A stretch of DNA of 5,782 bases from an uncultured Oscillibacter sp. (GTDB taxonomy: Bacteria; Bacillota; Clostridia; Oscillospirales; Oscillospiraceae), in the NCBI GenBank assembly GCA_900551885.1, contig URXS01000120.1, positions 1 through 5,782 of the forward strand, written 5' to 3'. The first letter of the stretch is position 1, and each line of letters opens with the position of its first letter. A program made the translations under genes and the position numbers. Shown one piece after another: positions 1 through 4,102 of the stretch. Below the pieces are notes generated by a model, which worked only from the letters and a program-made list of their open reading frames with translations, had not been told where the DNA came from and made no database searches.

Positions 1-213
1 GCTCCGGACCCGCCGGAGCACCGACGCCTCATCCTTTACGGAGACCTCCACCGTATAGACAAGGCGGACCTCCTCCCGGGCGTCCACACTGCGCCGCAGG
101 ACCCGGAGGGAGAGGAGATCCTTCTCCCGCACCCGCAGCAGCCGGGCGGCGGCCACGGTCAGCTCCGCCATGCCGGCGCCCGGCGGCAGCTTGATGGATT
201 CGATCTTCAGCAA
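1..213 (-). CDS. FAD-dependent dehydrogenase (COG2509-like), N-terminal part only
   Basis: This is the first 71 codons of a leftward gene that runs off the left edge. The translation opens MLKIESIKLPPGAG and continues with a segment containing LRRSVDAREEVRLVYTVEV (residues 39-57). From memory, this matches the short N-terminal domain of the COG2509 'uncharacterised FAD-dependent dehydrogenase' family, where an I-K-L-P start is followed by an R-R-S-x-D-A-R-x-x-x-x-x-x-V-Y-T-V motif before the FAD-binding domain. The FAD-binding GxGxxG lies outside the window, so cofactor binding is inferred from the family. The start is a TTG at 213-211: an AAGGAGC ribosome site sits 7 nt upstream, and the first in-frame ATG (codon 15) would remove the conserved IKLP segment. 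An overlapping ATG-started open frame on this strand (244-29) is low-complexity Arg/Gly/Pro text and is a shadow. The gene diverges from htrA. Substrate and pathway are unknown. Confidence 0.8.
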   Translation of the reverse strand, partial: MLKIESIKLPPGAGMAELTVAAARLLRVREKDLLSLRVLRRSVDAREEVRLVYTVEVSVKDEASVLRRVRS

Positions 214-252
214 GGTAACTGCTCCTTTTCATGGGGTGTTTCAATCATTCTT

Positions 253-261
253 ATCATACCA
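253..261 (-). promoter_or_regulatory. Extended -10 promoter for the leftward FAD-dependent gene
   Basis: Read on the minus strand, the bases are TGG-TATGAT: a TATGAT -10 hexamer with an upstream TGn extension. It lies about 40 nt before the TTG start, leaving a leader of roughly 30 nt that contains the AAGGAGC ribosome site (221-227 region). No good -35 is present at 16-18 nt spacing (TTTTCC is the nearest), which is tolerable for an extended -10 promoter. Called from sequence alone. Confidence 0.5.
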
Positions 262-314
262 CAGCTTTCCAGAGGGGAAAACAGACTTTCACAATTTTCT
301 GTATGGAGGAACTG

Positions 315-368
315 TTCAAAATTTCTTCAAAAAGCTTTCAGACTTTTTTAAGTTGGCGCCTCTATACT
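315..368 (+). promoter_or_regulatory. htrA promoter P1 with 11-bp-phased TTCA boxes
   Basis: TTCA occurs at 315, 326 and 337, an exact 11-bp period, and a degenerate TTAA follows at 348. A TATACT -10 hexamer lies at 363-368, 48 nt from the first box. The 16-18 nt spaced -35 window (about 339-346) has no TTGACA-like hexamer, and the last boxes cover it instead. Direct repeats with an 11-bp period that replace the -35 are typical of promoters activated by OmpR/PhoB-family response regulators. In Bacillus, htrA genes are under the OmpR-family regulator CssR. The regulator here is not visible, so its identity is inference. Confidence 0.55.
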
Positions 369-420
369 GAGGTCGAAAGATGAGGGAGGGGTTTTGAGAA
401 GGGCCCCGGCCCGAAGATCG

Positions 421-474
421 TTCAAAATTTCTTCAAAAAGCTTTCAGATTTTTTTAAGTTGATGCTTCTATAAC
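421..474 (+). promoter_or_regulatory. htrA promoter P2, near-identical copy of P1
   Basis: The TTCA boxes at 421, 432 and 443 again have an 11-bp period, and TATAAC at 469-474 supplies the -10 at the same 48-nt offset seen in P1. As in P1, there is no recognisable -35. The box part is almost unchanged from P1, whereas the downstream stretch before P3 has diverged. That pattern fits selection on a binding site rather than a recent neutral duplication. Predicted start of transcription is near 481. Confidence 0.55.
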
Positions 475-528
475 AGAAGACAAAAGATGAGAAAGGAACA
501 CCTGGAAGGCGTTCCGGTCCCAGCACCA

Positions 529-582
529 TTCAAAATTTCGATTAACTTTGTTCACACATCTGACACGTGGTCCTGCTAAGAT
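529..582 (+). promoter_or_regulatory. htrA promoter P3, diverged copy with extended -10
   Basis: TTCAAAATTTC at 529-539 repeats the first box of P1 and P2. The second 11-bp position (540) has lost the motif, and TTCACA returns at 551, again in 11-bp phase (22 nt on). The -10 is TAAGAT at 577-582, exactly 48 nt from the first box, preceded by TGC (574-576), which makes an extended -10. This is the promoter closest to the gene. Its predicted start near 589 gives a leader of about 40 nt carrying the AGGAGG ribosome site at 615-620. Confidence 0.5.
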
Positions 583-627
583 CGGTTCTAACGAGCAGAT
601 CGGCGGGATACAATAGGAGGAACCAAT

Positions 628-2052
628 ATGTATAACGACGAGAAAAACTTGTATCATTACACGTACCGCAAGGATGGCAGCGAGAGTGCCCACACCCCGG
701 AGGGCCAGCCCTCTGTGGACGATCAGCTCAACGCCTTCCAGAACCAGAACGGGCCCCAGCAGCCCATTCAGGAGATGAAGCCTGTGAAGAAAAATCACAT
801 CGGCGCCAAGGTCACCGCACTGGCCCTGTGCTGTGCCCTGTTGGGCGGCGCTGTGGGCGGCGGCGTGGTGTGGGGCGTCAGCCGGACCTCCGGCAGCACC
901 TCCATCAACGTCAGCGACCGCACCGTCAGCCAGGTGGCTGTAAACAAGGTGGACGGACAGACCGAGATGAGCGACGCGGAAGTCTACGCCGCCACCGTCA
1001 ACAGCGTAGTGTCCATCCGCACCAGCGCCACCAGCGGCTATAACTTCTTCGGCCAGGCGGTGGAGACCGCATCCGCCGGCTCCGGCTTCGTGCTGACGTC
1101 GGACGGCTACATCGTCACCAACTACCATGTGGTAAAGGACGCCGACACCGTCACCGTCACCATGTACAACGGCGACGAGTACAACGCTCAGTATGTGGGT
1201 GGCGACGAGGACTACGATATCGCCGTCATCAAGGTGGAGGCCACAGGCCTGCCGGCCGTGACCCTGGGCGACAGCAGCCTGCTGAACGTGGGCGATCATG
1301 TGTTGGCCATCGGCAACCCGCTGGGTGAGCTGACCTTCTCCATGTCCGGCGGCATGGTCTCCAGTGTGAACCGGACCATCAACGTGGACGGCACGCCTTT
1401 CAACATGATCCAGACCGATACTTCCATCAACCCCGGCAACTCCGGTGGCCCTCTGATGAACAGCTACGGTGAAGTGGTGGGCATCGTCTCCGCCAAGTAC
1501 TCCAGCTACTCCGATGAGTCCGTGGAGGGCCTGGGCTTCGCAATCCCCATCAACGACGTGTACGCCATGATCGAGGACATCATGACCAACGGCTATGTGA
1601 CCAACAAGCCCTACCTGGGCATCACCGGCGGCACCATGACGGAGCAGATGGCGGCTCAGTACCGCTATGACGTGACCTCCGGCGTGTTTGTCTACTCTGT
1701 GGAGGAGGGCAGCGCCGCCGACAAGGCGGGACTGCAGATGGGCGATGTGATCACCGCCATCGACGACACCTCCATCACCAGCCTGGAGGATCTGTCCGCC
1801 GCAAAGAAGCAGTATTCCGCCGGCGACACCTCCAAGTTCACCATCTATCGCCAGGGTGAGACGCTGACCGTGGACCTGACCTGGGACGCCACTCCCAACC
1901 AGGCGGAGACCACTGCCAGCGATGAGGACCAGCAGTCCAATCAGGACAACAGCCAGTACGGCAATCAGTACGGCTTCAACGACCCCTCCGACCTGTTTAA
2001 CTACTTCTTCGGCGGCGGCTACAACGGCTCCAGCGCCAAGTCGGCTGCCTGA
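628..2052 (+). CDS. htrA: HtrA/DegP-type trypsin-like serine protease, membrane-anchored, one PDZ domain
   Basis: This 474-residue protein is an envelope quality-control protease that, by family, degrades misfolded or secreted proteins at the outer face of the membrane. A hydrophilic N-terminal segment (1-55, with YHYTYRKDG at 9-17) precedes one membrane helix (about 58-85), so the protease domain faces outwards. The trypsin-like domain spans about 112-320 and shows the full triad: His167 in TNYHVV, Asp197 in DYDIAV and Ser272 in NPGNSGGPL. The LGFAIPI strand lies at 302-308. A PDZ domain follows at about 327-420 (PYLGI, then GSAADKAGLQMGDVITAID). The tail (421-474) is rich in Asp/Gln/Asn and ends in an aromatic, Gly-rich stretch (LFNYFFGGGYNG). 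AGGAGG at 615-620, 7 nt upstream, supports the ATG. The gene appears monocistronic, ending at the terminator near 2189. Its length is usual for Gram-positive HtrA proteins; the exact paralogue (HtrA, HtrB or YyxA type) cannot be decided. Confidence 0.95.
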   Translation: MYNDEKNLYHYTYRKDGSESAHTPEGQPSVDDQLNAFQNQNGPQQPIQEMKPVKKNHIGAKVTALALCCALLGGAVGGGVVWGVSRTSGSTSINVSDRTVSQVAVNKVDGQTEMSDAEVYAATVNSVVSIRTSATSGYNFFGQAVETASAGSGFVLTSDGYIVTNYHVVKDADTVTVTMYNGDEYNAQYVGGDEDYDIAVIKVEATGLPAVTLGDSSLLNVGDHVLAIGNPLGELTFSMSGGMVSSVNRTINVDGTPFNMIQTDTSINPGNSGGPLMNSYGEVVGIVSAKYSSYSDESVEGLGFAIPINDVYAMIEDIMTNGYVTNKPYLGITGGTMTEQMAAQYRYDVTSGVFVYSVEEGSAADKAGLQMGDVITAIDDTSITSLEDLSAAKKQYSAGDTSKFTIYRQGETLTVDLTWDATPNQAETTASDEDQQSNQDNSQYGNQYGFNDPSDLFNYFFGGGYNGSSAKSAA

Positions 2053-2070
2053 TCCGGGTTCTTCGCATCG

Positions 2071-2125
2071 TGCCTGAGGAGGCTCGCGGCAAACGCCGCG
2101 GCAAGGCATCCCCTCCTTTGCGGCA
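2071..2125 (+). other. Imperfect hairpin in the htrA 3' spacer
   Basis: A nested inverted repeat lies just after htrA. The inner stem CGCGGC (2085-2090) pairs with GCCGCG (2095-2100) around an AAAC loop. An outer stem pairs GAGGAGG (2076-2082) with CCTCCTT (2112-2118), and TGCC (2071-2074) with GGCA (2122-2125). No T-tract follows, so it is not a standard terminator. It may stabilise the mRNA 3' end or be a GC-rich dispersed repeat. Nothing shows that it is an independent RNA. Confidence 0.4.
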
Positions 2126-2188
2126 GGCGCGGCGCGTGAACATAGATCGCTTCTCAACGCAAAGTGATGAATCAATGACTGGAAAAGC

Positions 2189-2232
2189 GCGCCGGGATGT
2201 TCCCGGCGCACTTTTGGTTTTTCTTTTTCTTT
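2189..2232 (+). terminator. Intrinsic terminator after htrA
   Basis: A perfect 9-bp stem, GCGCCGGGA (2189-2197) with TCCCGGCGC (2201-2209), closes on a 3-nt loop (or 8 bp with a 5-nt loop) and is followed by an interrupted T-rich run (2212-2232). It lies 137 nt beyond the htrA stop and upstream of the ychF promoter, so it separates the two transcription units. Confidence 0.85.
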
Positions 2233-2265
2233 TGAAAGAAAACCGGACCTTTGCCCCTGCCGCTC

Positions 2266-2294
2266 TTGCGCTTTTGGCCGGGGAATGGTACAAT
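2266..2294 (+). promoter_or_regulatory. ychF promoter (TTGCGC-17-TACAAT, extended -10)
   Basis: A TTGCGC -35 (2266-2271) and a TACAAT -10 (2289-2294) are 17 nt apart, with TGG just before the -10. The predicted start near 2301 gives a leader of about 30 nt with AAAGGAG at 2314-2320. This looks like a housekeeping sigma-A promoter, in contrast to the -35-less htrA promoters. Confidence 0.7.
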
Positions 2295-2330
2295 ACAGAG
2301 TCGAAAACACGGCAAAGGAGATTTGCTTTT

Positions 2331-3440
2331 ATGAAGCTCGGAATTGTTGGACTTCCAAATGTAGGAAAATCGACCCTGTTCAACGCCATTACCAACGCCG
2401 GCGCCGAGAGCGCCAACTATCCCTTCTGCACCATCGACCCCAACGTGGGCATGGTGGCCGTTCCCGACGAGCGGCTGGACCACCTGGCGGAGATGTATGA
2501 GCCCGACAAGAAGACCCCGGCGGTGGTGGAATTCGTGGACATCGCGGGCCTGGTCAAGGGCGCCAGCCAGGGCGCGGGCCTTGGCAACAAGTTCCTGGCC
2601 AACATCCGGGAGACCGACGCCATCGTCCACGTGGTCCGCTGCTTTGACGATGAGAACATCATGCACGTGGTGGCCGACGCCGGTACCAACGTGCCGGTGG
2701 ACCCCAAGGGGGACATCGAGACCATCGACCTGGAGCTGATCATGGCGGACCTGGAGATGGTGAACCGCCGGATCGAGCGGGCCACCAAGGCTGCCAAGGG
2801 CGACAAGAAATTCCTCCACGAGGTGGACGTGTTCAAGGGCCTGGCAGAGCACCTGAACAACGGCAAGTCCGCCCGGACCTACGAGTGCTCCGACGAGGAC
2901 ATGGCCCTGATCGCCACCAGCGACCTGCTGAGCCTGAAGCCCGTGATCTACGCCGCCAACACCGACGAGGAGGGCTTCACCCATCTGGATGCCAACCCCT
3001 ATTACCAGCAGGTGAAGGCCATCGCCGACGCCGAGGGCGCCCAGGTGCTGCCCATCTGCGCCAAGCTGGAGCAGGACATCGCCGAGCTGGAGGGCGAGGA
3101 GAAGCAGATGTTCCTGGAGGAGCTGGGGGTGGAGGAATCCGGCCTGGACCGGCTCATCAAGTGCTCCTACGCCCTGTTAGGGCTCATCTCCTTCCTGACC
3201 TACGGCAAGGACGAGTGCCGGGCCTGGACCATCAAAAAGGGCACCAAGGCCCCCCAGGCCGCCGGAAAGATCCACACGGACATCGAGCGGGGCTTCATCC
3301 GCGCCGAGGTCATCGCCTACGAGGACATGGTCAAGTGCGGCAGCGTCAATGCCGCCAAGGAAAAGGGCCTGCTGCGCAGCGAGGGCAAGGATTATGTGGT
3401 CCAGGACGGCGACATGATCTATTTCCGCTTCAATGTGTAA
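2331..3440 (+). CDS. ychF: YchF/OLA1-family redox-regulated P-loop ATPase
   Basis: This 369-residue protein belongs to the Obg-related YchF/OLA1 family, whose members prefer ATP to GTP, bind ribosomes and take part in translation and stress responses. The P-loop GLPNVGKS is at 7-14 and the DxxG motif DIAG at 70-73. A Leu (74) follows where classical GTPases have the catalytic Gln, as in the hydrophobic-substituted (HAS) GTPase class. The base-recognition motif has the family form NxxE (NTDE, 210-213) in place of NKxD, which fits ATP preference. A helical coiled-coil insertion spans about 130-205, and the C-terminal TGS domain about 282-366 (SFLTYGKDECRAW, then GKIHTDIERGFIRAEV and YEDM). Length is normal for the family (about 363-366). 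The ATG at 2331 is chosen because AAAGGAG lies upstream and MKLGIVG is the family N-terminus. An in-frame extension back to a GTG at 2070 would cross the terminator and promoter and is rejected. It is co-transcribed with the 78-residue gene behind it. Confidence 0.97.
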   Translation: MKLGIVGLPNVGKSTLFNAITNAGAESANYPFCTIDPNVGMVAVPDERLDHLAEMYEPDKKTPAVVEFVDIAGLVKGASQGAGLGNKFLANIRETDAIVHVVRCFDDENIMHVVADAGTNVPVDPKGDIETIDLELIMADLEMVNRRIERATKAAKGDKKFLHEVDVFKGLAEHLNNGKSARTYECSDEDMALIATSDLLSLKPVIYAANTDEEGFTHLDANPYYQQVKAIADAEGAQVLPICAKLEQDIAELEGEEKQMFLEELGVEESGLDRLIKCSYALLGLISFLTYGKDECRAWTIKKGTKAPQAAGKIHTDIERGFIRAEVIAYEDMVKCGSVNAAKEKGLLRSEGKDYVVQDGDMIYFRFNV

Positions 3441-3456
3441 GGAAGGAGGCCCGGCC

Positions 3457-3693
3457 ATGACGGACGCGGAGCGTTTGGCGGCCTATGACCGCCTGTACGC
3501 GGACCTGCTGAAAGAGCGGGATCAGGTGCTCTCCCGGCTGGAGGAGCAGCGTGCCGCCGGAAAGGTCCGGGGCGCCACCCACCAACAGCTTCTGGCCCAG
3601 AAGCTGACGTTGCAAAATCTGATCTCCCGCTTCGCCCTTTACGGCATCCGGGAGGACGACCAGATCAGCGCCGGAACGGATACAACCCAATAA
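3457..3693 (+). CDS. Small helical protein of unknown function (78 aa)
   Basis: I do not recognise a family. The 78-residue product is highly charged and almost wholly helical by composition. A first likely helix spans about 3-36 (AERLAAYDRLYADLLKERDQ, then Leu/Glu/Arg-rich), and after a Gly-rich turn (KVRGATH, 36-42) a second follows at about 43-64 (QQLLAQKLTLQNLISRFALY). The end is polar and probably disordered. Hydrophobic residues recur at coiled-coil spacing, suggesting a helical hairpin or a dimer. There is no signal peptide or membrane segment, so it is probably cytoplasmic. The ATG at 3457 is chosen over the in-frame ATG at 3433, because that one lies inside the ychF end and AAGGAGG (3443-3449) sits 7 nt before 3457. 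It starts 16 nt after the ychF stop and shares its terminator, so the two form an operon. A functional link to YchF is only inference. Confidence 0.8.
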   Translation: MTDAERLAAYDRLYADLLKERDQVLSRLEEQRAAGKVRGATHQQLLAQKLTLQNLISRFALYGIREDDQISAGTDTTQ

Positions 3694-3702
3694 CTGTGTT
3701 TG

Positions 3703-3732
3703 AAAAGGCCGCCCATAGGGCGGCCTTTTTTT
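3703..3732 (+). terminator. Strong intrinsic terminator after the ychF operon
   Basis: The stem GGCCGCCC (3707-3714) pairs with GGGCGGCC (3718-3725) around an ATA loop. The flanking AAAA (3703-3706) pairs with the start of a seven-base T run (3726-3732). The A/T symmetry means it could also terminate leftward transcription. It closes the ychF two-gene operon. Confidence 0.95.
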
Positions 3733-3792
3733 GCATATGGAACAGAGACGGAATTTCCAGCCAATCAAATGAGACTTTTTTCAAACTTCCTA

Positions 3793-3821
3793 TTGACAAG
3801 GATCCTTGTCAATGCTATGCT
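3793..3821 (+). promoter_or_regulatory. Promoter of the XRE/DUF3169-like operon (TTGACA-17-TATGCT)
   Basis: A consensus TTGACA -35 (3793-3798) is spaced 17 nt from a TATGCT -10 (3816-3821), with TGC before the -10 giving an extended element. This is the strongest promoter in the window by match to consensus. It is overlapped by palindromic operators, so it is probably strong by default and held down by a repressor. The predicted start is near 3828, with a leader of about 53 nt. Confidence 0.85.
3794..3811. promoter_or_regulatory. Operator 1: TGACA-N8-TGTCA dyad over the -35
   Basis: The dyad is the core of a perfect 20-bp palindrome (3793-3812) whose left arm is also the -35 hexamer: TTGACAAGGA facing TCCTTGTCAA. 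Protein bound here would block RNA polymerase. It is the most symmetric of the three sites and so possibly the highest-affinity one. Confidence 0.75.
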
Positions 3822-3826
3822 GAGAA

Positions 3827-3844
3827 TGACAAGAATAGCTGTCA
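3827..3844. promoter_or_regulatory. Operator 2: TGACA-N8-TGTCA dyad at the transcription start
   Basis: TGACA (3827-3831) and TGTCA (3840-3844) have the same 8-nt spacing as operator 1, with centres 33 bp apart (about three helical turns). The site overlaps the predicted transcription start. Its arms are ATGACAAG and GCTGTCAA, a close but not perfect dyad. Confidence 0.7.
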
Positions 3845-3847
3845 ACT

Positions 3848-3865
3848 TGACAGAAAAAGTTGTCA
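3848..3865. promoter_or_regulatory. Operator 3: TGACA-N8-TGTCA dyad beside the ribosome site
   Basis: TGACA (3848-3852) and TGTCA (3861-3865) repeat the 8-nt spacing. The centre is 21 bp (two turns) from operator 2, so proteins on sites 2 and 3 would lie on the same face of the helix. The site ends two bases before the GAGGAGG ribosome site (3868-3874). The right arm of operator 2 and the left arm of operator 3 together form a second 15-bp palindrome, CTGTCAA-C-TTGACAG (3839-3853). Confidence 0.65.
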
Positions 3866-3880
3866 GAGAGGAGGCGCACC

Positions 3881-4102
3881 ATGCCGCTTTACAACCGGCT
3901 GAAGGAACACCGGGCCCGGCTGGGGGTCAACCAGCAGGAGATGGGACGATTGGCGGGGGTGTCCCGCCAGACCATCAGCCAGATCGAGCGGGGAGACTAT
4001 TCCCCCTCGGTGACGCTGGCGCTGAAACTGGCGAAGATCTGCGGCGTTGCCGTAGAGGACATTTTTTCCTATGAGGAGGACGACCATGAAAGCCAAGAGT
4101 GA
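3881..4102 (+). CDS. Small XRE-family helix-turn-helix transcriptional regulator (73 aa)
   Basis: This is a single-domain Cro/C1-type DNA-binding protein (COG1476-like) with almost nothing beyond the five-helix fold. Helix 2 begins near Q18-Q19-E20, and the recognition helix is SRQTISQIER (28-37). The conserved GDYSPSVTLALKLAKICGV (38-56) and VEDIFSYEE (58-66) follow, closely matching the short regulators usually found next to small membrane proteins in Firmicutes. No ligand-binding domain is present, so it probably acts as a dimeric repressor without a bound effector. The ATG at 3881 is supported by GAGGAGG 6 nt upstream; an in-frame TTG at 3860 lies within operator 3 and has no ribosome site. 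It overlaps the next gene by 17 nt. The three operator dyads in its own promoter suggest autorepression, which is inference from arrangement. The signal that relieves repression is unknown. Confidence 0.93.
   Translation: MPLYNRLKEHRARLGVNQQEMGRLAGVSRQTISQIERGDYSPSVTLALKLAKICGVAVEDIFSYEEDDHESQE

Larger units (their letters stand above)
314..527. repeat. Tandem duplication, two units of about 106-108 bp, with a third partial copy
   Basis: Bases 314-355 and 420-461 are identical at 41 of 42 positions; the only difference is C343 versus T449. Similarity continues more weakly through the CTATA segment (362-366 versus 468-472) and a GAAAGATGAG-like stretch (375-384 versus 481-491, with one insertion), then fades in the GC-rich second half of each unit. 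An 11-base remnant of the same start, TTCAAAATTTC, recurs at 529-539, so a third and more diverged unit leads into htrA. The array fills most of the divergent intergenic region between the FAD-dependent gene and htrA. The 42-bp core falls exactly on the predicted regulator-binding part of the htrA promoters. Confidence 0.9.

Noticed and set aside
315..332. CtsR operator (tandem GGTCAAA heptamers) upstream of htrA
   Set aside because: The TTCAAA repeats look similar, but the spacing is 11 bp rather than the 10 bp of CtsR sites, and the leading GG/AG-T is absent. The CIRCE element of HrcA is also absent.
579..603. Direct repeat AGATCGG at 579-585 and 597-603 in the htrA leader
   Set aside because: Only 7 bp, with no symmetry or further copies. 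It can be chance in a region already full of repeats.
609..614. TACAAT -10-like hexamer directly before the htrA ribosome site
   Set aside because: Its transcript would start at or inside the ribosome site, and there is no -35 or phased box at the expected distance.
454..2310. Long antisense open frame (618 codons, minus strand) opposite htrA
   Set aside because: It mirrors the GC-rich codons of htrA, has a Val/Gly/His/Ala-rich sequence without domains and runs through the htrA promoter and terminator. The htrA frame has all protease motifs.
2070..2330. In-frame 87-codon N-terminal extension of ychF from a GTG
   Set aside because: It would translate the htrA terminator and the ychF promoter. 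MKLGIVGLPNVGKS at 2331 is the standard family start with its own ribosome site.
2172..2984. Antisense open frame opposite ychF
   Set aside because: Low-complexity Val/Gly/His-rich text that crosses the terminator and the ychF promoter. It is a shadow of the P-loop gene.
3793..3865. CRISPR-like or transposon-end repeats
   Set aside because: The TGACA/TGTCA repeats are short dyads centred on a promoter, with no regular spacers, target duplications or transposase nearby. Operators explain them better.
4071..4085. ATG at 4071 as start of the membrane protein
   Set aside because: No ribosome site lies before it. It is followed by AGGAGG, which serves the ATG at 4086.
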